Shown: positions 48,960 through 62,009, counted from the stretch's first letter. The stretch: 64,000 bases of DNA from Syngnathus acus (GCF_901709675.1 NC_051095.1:11485956-11549955), one strand, 5' to 3'. Numbers and translations: made by a program. Notes: a model not told the origin generated them from the letters alone.

Positions 48960-49335
48960 GGCTTGTTCTTCCACATTTGTTATCCGATTCTCACCATTCA
49001 ACATATTACAAGAATTCACAGCATCACAACAATCACAGCTCTCCCAAAATTCCAAATTTTCCCAAAATATTCCTTATTCATTCTCAACAAAAGATTCACA
49101 TCTTTCCTCGTCAAAATTCAACATTTTCAGCTCACATTCAGGATACAATTTTCAACAGTCTCACAAATCCCAGGTAGCAAAAAAAAAATCTACATTTTCC
49201 CCAAGTATATTGCATGTTTGTAACCAATATACAGCGCTTCAAATCTGTTCAACAACATTCCACAATATTCCATATTTTTTCATTCAGCATTCACACACAA
49301 TTACTCCGGAAATTGCATTTTCCTTCGTTCTAAAA
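48960..49335 (+). repeat. Degenerate ATTCCA/TTCAACA tract, second copy
   Basis: Same low-G composition and word set as 36030-36350 (AACATTCCACAATATTCCATA, ATTCAACATTTTCA, CAAAATTCC). The three overlapping open frames are composition artefacts. Confidence 0.78.
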
Positions 49336-50415
49336 TGATAAATACATTTCCCGACAGGAAATACTCTACAATGAATGAATCACATTTAAACTCAAATCAA
49401 TGCCAAAAACCCCAAATGTTGTAGATAATCTTAAATAATTCTTTTCATTCAGACAGACGTGAGGCCATCAGCATTTGACAGCTTCGGCTTTGAGGTTTTC
49501 GTAAGCACATCATTCCAACGTCCAAGTCTCGCAATTCATGTTATTCGTGACAAGTTTCTCAAAACAGGTTCTGTTCTGGACAAACACCAAAGCTTGATTC
49601 AGCGGATGCGTCAGAGAGTTATTGACACAATTGCACTTTTAACGCTTTCCTGAAAAATGCATAACAAAGAGGGGAAGTGTTTGCGAAACAATATTGTCAA
49701 CAAGTGACATTACTAATTATTAAAGTGTTTTATTTATTTACATTTATTTTTGTTATTGCTGCTCTGACTTTAAAAGGCAGTGCTCTTTATTCAATGCTCG
49801 CTTTGTCGGTTCTATGTTTATCTTCCTTCATTTCCTTTTTCTGTGTTAGGAATAGCATCACATAAAAAATCCCTCTCAACATTTTGTACCACCTTTGGAG
49901 CATTCATCTTTGGATTTTCCATTGTCCTGGGTAGGCTGCCATGGTTTCCTTCACTGCGCGTTCATATGATCCAACTGAGCGTTCATCTGTTGCATGGATG
50001 TGGGAAAATGAGTGACCGACTCACTGAACCATGAACATGTCTAGTGTTGTCTGTGCAGGTGTGTTTCAGAACCTCAATACGTTTCTATGCGAAACCCTGC
50101 GGAGGATTGCATCCAAGCAAGCTGACATACGACTCCTCCTCTCCCTGCTTGTGCCGGCAACACATTCTCCCACCTGCAAAGTCTCCATCTGCTCACCCCA
50201 CCCAACAGAGCTCCACAGCCAAACACGCTCACTACTAAAGCCTTTCACTTGGCTGAAACTGTCCTCTAAACACGAGATTATTCTTTCCAAATTACACCCT
50301 GACTCTGTTTGGCTTTGTTTCACAACCTTTCAAGGTGGTGGTTTGTGATGCATTCAGGTGGTGCGACATTGCAAAAGAGGACGAGTGAAAGCTTTTGTAC
50401 ACTTCGGCGTTATTT

Positions 50416-50462
<47 letters not shown>

Positions 50463-51830
50463 CGTGTGTGTGTGTGCGTGCGTGTGTGTGTGTGCCCTCC
50501 AGACCAAAACACCTTGTTGACAATCCCACAATAAAGAAAATGTGTAGTAAAAAGCAGAGGCTGGACCCCAACAACCTCTAGAAGGAAGATATATGGGACC
50601 TCCAGGAAGTGAATCGTGCAGAGGTGATGGAGGGATGAGGGCACTTTAAATCCCATTACTACGTGATCAAAAGTCATTCCTCTTTCCACATTATGCAGTG
50701 AGGCTAGAGTTGTCGCTTATGAAGGGGGAACTTGAACTCCTGAGAGGTTCAGTATTGGCAGGTAACAATGCAGATACTGAGAGGTGTGCATATTTCTCTT
50801 CATTAATAGATCAATAATGCAAGGGAATCATATGAATAATTTTCTCCCTAATGGATATTGCATGCTGAGAAAGGATTCCCAGTTCCACTTTTTAAAAATT
50901 TAGCGTGTGAAATGGTGCATCCCTATGTGACAAAGTGAATTTTTTCGGGGCTAGAGGAGAGTTGCACAAATGCATCAGAAAGCGTCGAGAAAAGGGAATG
51001 AGAGTGGAAAAGGAGAGAAAAGAGACCAAGGCCAAGACATTAACCACTGAGCTGGAAAGGATTGGAAGAGAAACTACTCTGTCAGTCCTCGACTCAGCTT
51101 GTAACCACAATATATTTTGCATTGAATGATGAGATTATTGCCAGTCAGATAGATTGGTGGTGGGAGTCAGATGCCGTCGACGTATTTTGACTGATAAACA
51201 AAAAAAAAGTGATCATCGATATATTAACATTGCACAGATTCTATTATCAATTGCTTGCTTTTGAGTAAAACATACATTGAATTTATTAAAAAATCTATTA
51301 GATCACCATAATAGCATACTTTTCCAGTCTAATACCATTTAAAAACCACAAAAACGTATTATTTCGGTTGCAACAAAAAAAACATTTAAGCTTGTCATTA
51401 GATCATACAGTGACAAATCGATTAAATCAGATTTGTTTTGATTCTGTGGTGAAATGTGGCATGAGACGTGTGTTTTTGCTGTGATCAGGTCTTAAGACTA
51501 ACTTTCATTGTTATTCACAATCCGGGATACATTTTTTGAAGTGTGTATGAATGGTGAATAATGCATGACTCCAGATATCGAGTACATTCACCATTTTAGG
51601 TTTGTTTGACTGGTGGCAGTCACTGATGGTGTTTACCAGCTCGACTTCCAGGCATGGTAGCATGGGATGATGTTTCTACTCATGTGGTTGTTTTTTTCCC
51701 CCCCCAAAACCTACACTGTGCCCCTCCCCATACTTTGAGATGTTTTTTTTTCCTTCTTTGTTTTTCAGAAAATCAGGACACAGTGTGATAACTTTATTTT
51801 TGTCTTCCTCTGTTGGTCATTGTTTTTTAT
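49336..51830. other. Intergenic with one GT microsatellite
   Basis: Only the GT run at 50418-50494 is identifiable. Homopolymer T and C runs occur at 51689-51706. Confidence 0.5.
50418..50494. repeat. (GT)n microsatellite
   Basis: About 77 bp of GT with GCGTGC interruptions in the right half. Confidence 0.98.
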
Positions 51831-51834
51831 GTCT

Positions 51835-51912
51835 CTTGGACATGTAACTGTGAAGTGAATTTTTTTTCTCTGTTCTCCTGAATGTTCAATGACAATAAAT
51901 TTGATTTCATTC
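51835..51912 (+). mobile_element. LINE 3' tail (tentative)
   Basis: TCTCTTGGACATGTAACTGTGAAGTGAA ... GAATGTTCAATGACAATAAATTTGATTTCATT has the CAATAAA-plus-short-repeat ending of CR1/L2-type LINEs. No coding part is preserved. Confidence 0.42.
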
Positions 51913-51964
51913 CATGAGTTCCCACTCAGTGATGGTGTGGGTTTGAGTGTGAATGTTTGTCTAT

Positions 51965-52092
51965 CTCGATATGTGTTTTGTGATTGGCTTGTGATCAGAT
52001 TAGGGTGTACTCCGCCTCTTAGTCAATTGAGCTAAGCTTTGGCTCATCCATGACACTAATGAGGATAAGCAGAATAGAATGTGGATGGGTAT
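51965..52092 (+). mobile_element. Decayed tRNA-derived SINE, 3' part
   Basis: GTGATTGGCTTGTGATCAG, AGGGTGTACTCCGCCTCTTAG, GAGGATAAGCAGAATAGAAT and GGATGGGTA follow the order of the 3' half of the SINE family at 59682-59975 and 35419-35738, with many substitutions. The tRNA-like head is missing. Confidence 0.68.
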
Positions 52093-54511
52093 ATGTTAAA
52101 AAGATGAAAATGTGATTAAAATCAATGAACATATAGTGTCAGAGTCAAAATTGGTTTTCCAATCTGTCTGTGTACACAATATTTCATTCTTCATTCTGTT
52201 TGTTATCAAACGTGGCATACCATAGATTGCACAGATAACCTGTCATTGTCAGTGGGGGCGGGAAAGAGTGTGACAAGCTATTGAAATTTAAACCAGCATA
52301 GTAGCACACCTAATAATATATCTGTCACAGTGGTGTTGTTGAAAAAGTTCAAAAATCACAATAAATTGTGTCAAGGCATTTCATAACCTTCAGCGATACA
52401 TCTGCGAAGATCTGCGAGGCGAACCTGCACTTGCACATGACAGTTTATAGTTACAAAGACGCGGTGGAAAACACATTTGACTGCTTTTAGACGTTCTCCT
52501 GCCTCTGTGACGCTACCTGCATCTCCGAGCATGACATGCAATATGCATATGTTATCAAAGTAAAAAAAAACGGCCATGAAACTTTAATGAAGAGTAGAAG
52601 AAAAGACGAGAAGCTGATCTGCTGGCGGCGATGTGGAATTGTTTTAGTGAGGCGTGACGGACAAGAATCAAGAAACCTGGGAAAGGAATAACAATCGCTA
52701 CAGGCATTTGCATTTCACATGCGTGAGGAGCAACCAGCGCAATTACACATAACAGACACGGCCGCTATCAACAAAGCGCATTTTCATACTTTAAAAGAGC
52801 AGCCTGGCCCGGGGACACGGCAGCTCAGGTGGCAAGCAGAGTTAATTTCACCATTTGGGAGAGGTTGTAAGCCTTCCATGGTCAGCAGCTAAATGTTACT
52901 TTCCCATCACTGCCTACTCTGACATGTTGTCCTTGGACTATATCGCCTCATCTTATTTCAAATGCGGCACACTCACCCCCTAGGGAGCTCCCGCTTAAAC
53001 AACACAGTGCAACAACAATCAGGAAAACAAGTGCTGTCGGCTAGCCAAGTTTGACCCTGCCCACCTTTATGCGACCAATTGAGAAGGGAGATTTGCCCCC
53101 TGAGTTACCTTCACACACAGCCGGCATTAGCCGGCACCAGTGCTAGAGTTGCTAGGCAACAGAAGACACTTGCTGCTGCAGACTGTAATGATTCTTTGAT
53201 TCCAGGAAAGCGCTTATAATACCTTACAGCGGGTGTTTTCTCTACAACTGCCTCCAAATGGTCATAGTAATTACAGCTAATGTAATATTGTAAGACTGCA
53301 ATCATTCGACTCCACATTAAACAAGTCTTAAGTTTAGTGTTTATGCACAGTTATAATTGGAGTTAATTTAGTCAATGAGAAAAGAGATGAAAACAAGCAA
53401 ACAACCGGGCAGAGGGGAATTCATCTTAAAGAAGACAGTCAACTTATTTGGCATTAAACCTTCTCGGTTGTCTGCTGCTGTCAGGTCCACCCTGCAATTT
53501 CTGCAAATGAGAATTTGTCCTCAGTTGCCTCACCTGGATGAATAAAGCTCAAATAAAGAATCCAAAACAGCTTTTTAGCATATTCATTTGCACATCTCTA
53601 TTTATGGTTACTATGACTGATTTATACAATAATGCATTTTGACCATTTATGGAAACGGGCTAAATGTGTGTAGAATTTCAATTTCTCTGCAGTGTTTTTC
53701 TGAGTATACTGTTGTGACACCAACCAGTGACCCCAACTTCAGGCAACAAAAGTTGATTCTCATTCTGATGAATGTTCATCTAGTTATTAATACAAGATTA
53801 TATGGATAGCCTGAGAGACGAACTGATTATCATTTTCTATATGCAGCCTGTGCTATTAACGCTCACAGGAAATTAAAGGAGTCAGAGGTCATGCAGCGGG
53901 TGACCCAAAGATGCTTTGAGGTAATGAAGGCAAACCAACTGTAAGTGGAGGGGTGTGTGTTTGTGTGTGTGTGTGTGCTTGTGTATGATGTGATGAGCTT
54001 GGATTATCAAATTCATGACTGAGGAAACTCATAAATATGCATTGTCATTATCTCGTGTTGCATCCCACTCACTGAATCTATCACGAAGATTAATGAGTCT
54101 TATTCACTCAGTCATTCATGATTTGCGGAACTGGGCCATTTCAAACGTGAGCAGACATTGCCACCTTCTGACCATTAGCTGTATGCTGAAAATGGTAACC
54201 GTTTTGACAGATGTTTGGAGTCTACTGTACAAGATGCAGTCCCATTTATTTTACATTCAACTAATTAAAAATAAATCACAGTCTACATGTAGATCAACAT
54301 ATTGTTGGTGAATTAAAATGTTTTTTTTTGCAGGGGGCGTCACTGAATTTGTTTTTTCTGGAACACTTTACCCACCAGGTGTCAGTACATGACCGTATAG
54401 CTTATGCTTCAGATTACCTGTACTGTACTGCGCTTCAAAACTATGATTCATGATTATCATCATTATTATTATTTAAACATAATTTAACAAAAAGGTCTTT
54501 TACTTTCTATA
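52093..54511. other. Intergenic, nothing recognised
   Basis: No gene. A short GT run lies at about 53953-53980. The GC-richer stretch around 52620-53150 could hold conserved non-coding sequence, but nothing specific is readable. Confidence 0.5.
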
Positions 54512-54519
54512 GTACATGA

Positions 54520-54849
54520 CACAGGTGTCAAACTCTAGGCCCGGGGGCCAGATAGGCCCCGCCACATCATTTTATGTGGCCCGCGAAGACAAATTGTGCA
54601 TCAAATTCGTGTATCATTACTAGAATTGCAGATTGTCTTCACTTTTAATAATATCTTTTTTTTTTAAATATTTGACCAGTTTTCACTCGTCTAATTTGAA
54701 AACGAGTTATTTGTCAGTTTGTTTTGTAGCTTTTACTGTACATAATATGAGGTGCTCATAAATTTATTTGGGTTGACAGTCATAATGGCCCTCCGAAATA
54801 AGGTATGACTACAATGCGGCCAGCGAATAAATTGAGTTTGACACCCCTG
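54520..54849. mobile_element. hAT-like MITE, 330 bp, with 8-bp target duplication
   Basis: Ends are CACAGGTGTCAAACTC and GAGTTTGACACCCCTG. Flanks GTACATGA (54512-54519) and GTATATGA (54850-54857) form an 8-bp duplication with one mismatch. The left interior has GGCCCGGGGGCCAGATAGGCCC and the right has CCCTCCGAAATAAGG ... ATGCGGCCAGCG. There is no transposase. Same family as 26193-26660. Confidence 0.88.
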
Positions 54850-54857
54850 GTATATGA

Positions 54858-55660
54858 CATTCAAATTGCTTAAACTGATACGTCTTCATTGACCTTGTGG
54901 CACAAAAAAGATGCATTGGCTCCACCTGAGTGAGACATGAGCAGGTCATATGATATTCATCAAATATTAGGCTTAATTAATTCTGGGTTAAATCCAATCA
55001 ATTACTTTGGGATATACACACCATTACACAACTGTGTCTCATGCTACTAGGGTGGAAATAGTCTTAATGAGAATGGAAAACATATTTGTTTGCTTGATTA
55101 AGCGCTCGAATAATCTGATATTACCTTTAATTAATGATGACACTGGCCTTGCTCAAAACCAAATCATCAATACAGTTTAAATGATGAGGACCTGTGTCTA
55201 CTGTTTTGCACAAAGTGCATCTCATCTGCGAATAAATGAGTGGACAGGCTCTCTGCAGACGAAGGCTATTAAGAAAAGCTTTTTATTTGGCTGTCTTCAT
55301 TTGGCTTCTTTCACAGTTCATTTATTTGTTTGTTTCAGAGAGTTCTCGAGCCGGTCTGAGCACTCTCCCACTGTAATTACTCTGACCGGGCTTATCTAAT
55401 GCATCAGGGGCCACGGTGTTCGCCACATTTCTTATGATTCAGTCTATTTGGTTTGAGTTTTATTGACACATAAAGCATTTTCCAAAATCATACAATGCCA
55501 CTTTTGTATGCATTGTTTGAATTTTTGATATCTTGGGAGGACCACGTGCCTTTTCTAAAAATCTTATGCTAATGCTCCATATACTGTGTAAATAAATTAA
55601 ACTAACACTAAAACTAACAGAACCAAACTAAAATGATGTATTTTCCCCAAAGGTAAAATC
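54858..55660. other. Intergenic, nothing recognised
   Basis: No feature seen up to the LINE beginning at about 55661. Confidence 0.5.
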
Positions 55661-56152
55661 AAAAGTCCTTGAAGGACATTTACACCTCCCATCTCACCCG
55701 CACGGCGACCAAGATTGTGAGTGATGTGAGTCACCCCGCTCACTCTTTGTTTGATCTTCTGCCCTCTGGGAGGCGGTACAGGAGCCTGCGCTCCCGTACC
55801 ACCAGACTCTCCAACAGCTTCATACTCCAGGCTGTTAGGATCCTGAACTCGCTCCCCCTTTCAGCGTAGCGTCCTGTTCTTTGCGCTGTGCTTACTGTCT
55901 GCTGTATGCATGCTGGCTCAGTTTTGCTCCTCTTATTTATTGGGTTATTGGTTTATTATTTATTCATCGCTCATTTTATTTATATTGTTATTTTTTGTGT
56001 ATTATTTATTGTTTGTGCCTTCTTGTTTCTATTTTGTGTCGTCTACTTGTATGTCTCGTCACCGTGGGATAGAGGAAACGGAATTTCGGTTTCTTTGTGT
56101 GTCTTGACATATGAAGGGATTGACAATAAAGCTGACTTTGACTTTGACTTTG
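55661..56152 (+). mobile_element. L2-type LINE, 5'-truncated, with end of ORF2
   Basis: An open segment 55669-55869 ends the reverse-transcriptase ORF. It reads HPAHSLFDLLPSGRRYRSLR and SRTTRLSNSFILQAVRILNS then stop, the characteristic C-terminal block of fish L2/Maui-like LINEs. A T-rich 3' UTR follows with TCACCGTGGGATAGAGGAAA and CAATAAAGC, ending in about three TGACTT units. It is a dead 5'-truncated copy but looks younger than 12722-12835. Confidence 0.9.
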
Positions 56153-58258
56153 AAAAGAAGCTGCTCTTACCACAAATTAAAAGTCATTGAATCTGAAAAA
56201 CAAAATGAAGTAACTCAAAGGATATATGAAATATTACACTCCTGGAATCGGAAAGGAAGGAGATAAATATTGAACTTTAAGCCACGTTGATTTACTTGCT
56301 CTGTACTTGACCTTGTACTTGAACACAACCAGCACCCAATCAGTCTGAAAGGACCCTCGCCACGTTCATTCAGAGAAGGTTATGAGAAGCGTGCGTACGA
56401 GTCCAGATCAATCACCGTTGGTGTGGAAGAAGAACCATTGCCTTCACTTTCTTTTGCTCGCTCCTAAAAGGCGAGGGACAGGCAGATGGTGATGGCTTCT
56501 GTAACTGAAGCGTGTTGAGAATCAGAGGTGCTTAACGGAGCAGTTTAATGTGAACAGACTGTAGGGACAGGGGAAGAAGGAGATGGAGACAGGCAGTGAG
56601 CACTGGAGGCGAGGCAGACAATACAGCGGGAAGGCTGTCAGTCAGTCAGTCAGTCGTGAGAAGAGATCGGCCCCAAGGTGACAACTTCTTCCGTGAGATG
56701 GTTTTCCATTGAGGATAACGCTGCTTGGCTGGTTTCACTCGAAGCAATTTATAGCAGCGATACACAGCCTTGCAAAATGTCCAATTATTTTCTGCGGCAA
56801 ATGTTACAGTGCCAAGGTTTTAAATTGACACTTTATGTTGTTCTCTACTTCCCACAGAAAACGTGCAACAATGGTAAAAAGCAGCAAGGAGACATTCAAA
56901 ACATACACGTGTATACAATCACACTTGTCTAATAATAATAATAATAATAATATATTTAGTATCTAATATCTGTAGTCATATTTATGAATTAATGGTTAGG
57001 TTTAGCAAAACCTGGACAACCTGGCTGCGGAACAGCGGACGAACTCTACACCCTTGCCAGAGTCCTCGACGTAGCACGAGAGTTTCTTTGCACTCTTAGT
57101 AGCACACTCGGTCCGGTTAAGACATATTATGGTAGCATATCGACATTTGATAGGCAACGCCACTCCCCTATTGTGGGTGTGGCTAAGGAACTGTGGACAC
57201 ATTAACCTGCTTCCGAATCTGTATGTAGCTGACGAGGATCCACATCCTTCATTGCGCCCCCCCCCCTCGAAAACCCAAAGAAATAATCAGCCCTTCAATG
57301 CTTTGTTAACTGAGATCTTAGAAGCTACACTAATACAAGAACTCCATTTAAGTATTTTTTCCTGAAATCCAAATTGTGAGATCACAAGGGAGAGGCTGGG
57401 GGTAACTTTAGAAGATCCACTGTAGTTTTTGGATCAGAATTAAAATCAACTGATGTGTCTTTTGTGCAATTTGTTCCAGTAAAGCTTTCCCTCCACACAC
57501 ACTGTGATCATGTGTTTTTATCTTCTGTCCCACTCTGAGTGCAATTGCCACAATGACTCAGTATGTCATTGGTTTTGTTGCTGTTGATTTCACTCTTGGC
57601 TGAAATGTTTAGAGCTCTCTGGAAACTGTGCACTTAAGGCAGAGTCACTGCCGCCCATTTCTCATTCGACCTTCAGTCTCTTTTCATCATCGTCTCTCCA
57701 GCCAGCCAGGCTTATAGGCCTGCCATGCAAATTTGTATGGATTCGGGCCCTAGAGTGCTTGCGTGCGTGGGCTGGCTGTGGAAAAAGCCAAGGACAAATG
57801 CAGGTATACGAAAACCTCATTTTAAGAATCATCTCCCTGGGCAAGTGTGGGCTGGGATTTCATGTCATGAAGACTGGGTCAAAGACAACTGAGAGCAGAG
57901 AAAAATCTGATGATTAAACCATGATCTACGTGTTGAGATGTTGACATGAACCCTACAAATTTCTGGAATGCAATGCAGCTGTGATGGGAAAACACATCAC
58001 ATGGGCTTGTCACATCGGTGGAGAAACCAGTTAAAGTTTGTCTTTCAACTCTACGGCTCACTTCGGACAACTGAAACTCTGCCATTAAGAGTATCAAAAA
58101 GTAATATGATGCATAATGCATAGTTTTGTTGTAATGACAAATTATGTCCGGCTCGGACTCAAAACATCAACAAGATATTTACAATATAAAGTGCAAACAA
58201 GTAAGGGATTCAAAGAGATGGAGATAAAAGCATCAGTCAGAAGATATCATTTGTTCTA
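56153..58258. other. Intergenic, nothing recognised
   Basis: No gene. Minor repeats only: CAGT units at about 56636-56656 and ATA units at 56932-56952. Confidence 0.5.
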
Positions 58259-58261
58259 TGT

Positions 58262-58576
58262 ATGAGATTACTCAGTGGCCTAGTGGTAGAGTGTCCGCCC
58301 TGAGACTGGAAGGTTGTGGGTTCAAACCCCGGCTGGGTCATACCAAAGACTATAAAAATGGGACCCATTGCCTCCCTGCTTGGCACTCAGCATTAAGGAT
58401 TGGAATTGGGGGGTTAGATCACCAACTGATTCCCGAGCGCGGCACCGCTGCTGCTCACTGCTCCCCTCTCCCCCAGGGGATGGATTAAAATCACACAGGG
58501 ATGGGTTAAATGCAGAGGACAAATTTCACCACACCCAGGTGTGTGTGTGACGATCATTGGGACTTTAATCTTTAAT
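58262..58576 (+). mobile_element. tRNA-derived SINE, near full length
   Basis: RNA polymerase III promoter boxes are present: A box TGGCCTAGTGG (58276-58286) and B box GGTTCAAACCC (58319-58329). They are followed by a non-tRNA body (GGGTTAGATCACC, CTGCTGCTCACTGCTCCCC, GGGATGGGTTAAATGCAGAG) and a tail GTGTGTGTGACGATCATTGG-GACTTTAATC. It is a different family from the element at 59682. The tRNA-like head is too decayed to be a functional tRNA gene. Confidence 0.92.
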
Positions 58577-59681
58577 TACGTACGGCACATTTTGAATTTT
58601 CAAGGCTGCCCTACAGTTAAGAAGTGTAAACCTCTTGGGTCGTGTAATTCAATTCAATCGGCCAGCCAAATTTTTGGGAAGGAATATGCAGTCGGATTGA
58701 GAGGATATATTCTAAACCTTGGTAATTTATAACAGCAGGTCAAACTTAAAGGCTCACTGATATTATATTACATTTACTCTACCAGAGTTTCTAAAATTTT
58801 TCCTTGTGATCTATTTCCACCAGCTGGTTGTACATCTCCATAGAAATGAACGTTGACATATTTGATCTATCCGGACAGATTTCTTTTTCAATATATTTGT
58901 TATTATCACGTCTGTGATCAATTGTGACAATAACAAGTTCCGTTTTCAAGTGATGTAACGGGAGGGATTTGTGTCTCGTGTAAACAGTTTTGATAAATGC
59001 TTGGCTCTGAGTTTTTCATTCTTTCGCTCAATCATTTTCATGCTTAAATGAACCAATTTGTTTTCCCACTATGCTCCGTGGAGTTGATTTTCCAACACGT
59101 CCATCTTTAAGCTCCCCGCACGCCAGGAGAACTAAACAGCAGGGTTAGCCCTGCTATTGAAGGCCGGGAATGACTGCAATAGGGGGACTTCAAGTGGCTG
59201 GACACCAGCGAAAACAGGACTTTAATTAATGTAATGAATCTTTCTGGAGAGGTGTTGAAAGGCCGCCGTCGGTGTGGTCTCAGCGAGAGCTCATTCCGGC
59301 TCTCACCGCAGTGGTCGTTTATCATCCATTCAACAATACAGTGCACAGTGGCGCGTACGATAAGAAACATAGGAAGAGCGCGAGTCTGAGAGTGTATTCA
59401 TTCTAAATTTGGGAACCACAGAATCAATGTCTCCTCACTTAAATATGTGATTGTCTTCTTGTCGTGCACCCTTAAAAATGATGGGTTAAAAATTGGACTG
59501 ACACAGGAAGTTGGGTCAATTTTAACCTAACTTTGGTTGCAAATAAACATCTCAATGTGATGGGTTGTTTTGCACAAAACAACCCAAAAAATTTAGTCCA
59601 AATTTGGTTGTTTTTAATGCAGCATTTTTAAGGGTGTGATTGTTAATACTTGATAAGTACTACACATAATATACATTTACA
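58577..59681. other. Intergenic, nothing recognised
   Basis: No gene or named repeat. The GC-richer part at 59100-59370 might be conserved non-coding DNA; this cannot be judged from one sequence. A short inverted pair near 59468-59500 and 59600-59640 (CACCCTTAAAAATG and its complement) suggests a small MITE of about 165 bp. Confidence 0.4.
59469..59638. mobile_element. Small inverted-repeat element (possible MITE)
   Basis: CACCCTTAAAAATGATGGGTTAAA at the left and GCAGCATTTTTAAGGGTGTG at the right give inverted ends of about 13 bp. The interior also pairs loosely (TGGGTTGTTTTGCACAAAACAACCCA is a perfect local palindrome). No coding. Confidence 0.65.
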
Positions 59682-59975
59682 TGACGGTAGCGTACTGGTT
59701 AGCACGTCTGCCTTACACTTAGGAGGATGTGGGTTCGATTCCACCTCCGGCGCTCCCTCTGTGGAGTTTGCATGTTGTCCGTGTGCCCACGTCCCAAAAA
59801 CATGCTTGGTAGGCAGATTGAGCAGTCCAAATTGCCCCTAGGTCTGAGTGCGAATGGTTGTTCGCCTCTGTGTGCCCTGCAATTGGCTGGCAGGGTTTCA
59901 CCCGCCTACTGCCCGATGACTGCTGGGATAGGCTCCAGTATGCCAGCGACCCCCGTGGGGACAAGCGGTATATAT
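59682..59975 (+). mobile_element. tRNA-derived SINE, near full length
   Basis: A box TAGCGTACTGG (59688-59698) and B box GGTTCGATTCC (59732-59742) are kept. The body follows with GTGTGGAGTTTGCATGTTG-like, CCCAAAAACATGCTTGGTAGG, TGTGCCCTGCAATTGGCTGG, ACTGCTGGGATAGGCTCCAG and GGGGACAAGCGGTATA. It ends in a short TA run instead of the usual GAAAATGGATGG tail. Same family as 35419-35738. Confidence 0.93.
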
Positions 59976-61811
59976 ACGTATGACTTATCAACAACAACAT
60001 TCTCCGTAATGTGCGCTTGTGTACCAAACATGAAAGAAATGTGTTCTTTGTGGAACACTTAGACTGACAAGTCAGAATATAATACCCATGATGATCCATG
60101 ATGAAGGCTACCATGTTAGATCACAGAGTATTTTGCATCGGTGTTTTACACCACTGAACCCTTAAAACTTCATGTGTACCAATATAAAATTCAAGACTTC
60201 ATTGAGAAACCATATCAGAAAGGTAAAACAAACCGGTTTCAGATGCCTTAAAATGTCCACCAACTATAAAGGTCTTGCTTTATTGTGGTTGTACCATATC
60301 TTGGAGTGAACTTTGGTCAAATAATTAAAATGATGGTACATTGACTTCTATAGTGTGTTAATGATGTACCAACTGACTTGTAAATTAATTGCACGACTTA
60401 GTGAAGAATTCATGTTGGGTCTGTGGGCTGAATTGGACCACTGGGTGGCACTGTTATTTCAACCTTAGACTGGCACAGCCTTGAAAAGGGACGGAAAAGC
60501 ACAGCCACCCACTTACAATTTACTTTTAGAGCCATGTCTTCTCTCCCAGGGAAAGTGGAAAACATTTTGCCACCCACTGAGTTGCGCAGCAAGGTGCCCA
60601 CTGCTCATTTCAGCTAGGAGATGTGATAAAAACTCACATGCGACGTAGATTTATAAGGTGCACCTTGATAACTGCAGTATCACTGAAATAAATCCTCCCG
60701 TTGTGAGGATTATAATGAGTCATTTTGATAGAATCTGTCCCCGGGAGATGGTGATGTATTTTTACAGTCGTTTTAGAGTCTTGTAACGGGCCTGAGAGAT
60801 GTTCCTATTATTTTGCACAGTTTCAAACAGACCAATGTCTAAAATGACAATGCAATAGCAAAATATTTCAGAAAAGATGAGTTACCGTACTCCTGTGGTG
60901 TTTGTTGTACCTTAGTCATCTGTGAGATCTCATGTGCCTTTTGCAGTACATTGGAATGCGTGTTTGCAATCCATGACAACACTGGATAAATAAGCAAATA
61001 AAAACCATTGGGTGGGGGTCATGAGAAATTCCTTTGAATCTTTGGTGACAACCGGCAATTCATTTTCCTGATAATACGCAAGTCCTTGATTCAGACAGCC
61101 GCCCTACTTGAATAATAATGCGCTGATGGGTTTAGGCCTCAATCTGCCTTGAAGCAAGCGTGACGGGGTAAGAATGGAAATGTATATGGAGTCACCCCTT
61201 CGTGCTGTCCTACTCCACACCCACCAAACAGGCCTCTTTAGAAAATTAATGAAAATAACGTCCTCTGGCTTAAATGCCGCTATTGTCTGCCCTTTTATTG
61301 GTGTAACATTTTCTATGATTTTCACAGTTTTCACTGATATCCGTCTTCCATTTTGTCCTTGAACGAGCGCTTGCTTTACTATATTGGATTAAGCCGAGAA
61401 GTCGCAGTGATTGTCACAGCTCGGCATTTATGGTTGGTGCTGACTCCTTGTGATTGTTCGTATAGCCGTCACAGTCAAGAACAAAGCTACATATGCAGTA
61501 AAAGCTATCAATACTGTCTAAATGTTCATCATAGCAAAAATATCGTGGAATATATGAAAGGAAAGCCCCTGAGGATGTACAATTCGGGGTGGGGTGCCTT
61601 CAAAGTGGCAATTTAAATAAAGCGTGAGAAAAGCTCACCAGCTATAGAAAGATTTTCAAGAGCGTGCATATGCAATTGTGGCGCTGCCAATGCGAGGTAA
61701 AAATATTTTGACTGGCAAATACTACGTGCGGAACATACCAGCCAATGCACTGGCGTTTAGAACGTTTATTTGCAAGTGTGTTTGAACGTATTTGCGAGTA
61801 CATTTCAACAT
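59976..61811. other. Intergenic, nothing recognised
   Basis: No gene, RNA or clear repeat was identified. Confidence 0.5.
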
Positions 61812-62009
61812 CCCCATCTAGCTATTTTCAGGGTCGTGGGGGATGCTGGAGTCTATCCCAGCTGGTAACGGGCAAAAGGCAGACTATACCCCGAACTGGT
61901 GGCCAGCCAGTCACAAGGCACATATAGAGACAAACAACCAGCCACATTCACATGCACACCGCCACTGTGTGAGAATCAATCCCATGCCGCCCGCACACAA
62001 GTCAGACGT
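61812..62009 (-). mobile_element. Decayed tRNA-derived SINE
   Basis: Minus-strand reading contains the order ...GGCATGGGATTGATTCTCAC (decayed B-box side), GTGAATGTGGCTGGTTGTTTG, GTGCCTTGTGACTGGCTGGC, CAGTTCGGGGTATAGTCTGC and CAGCTGGGATAGACTCCAGC. This follows the SINE family at 59682-59975 with a variant body. Confidence 0.8.

Noticed and set aside
58276-58329. Functional tRNA gene suggested by A and B boxes
   Set aside because: The sequence does not fold into a full cloverleaf with an acceptor stem and continues into a SINE body.
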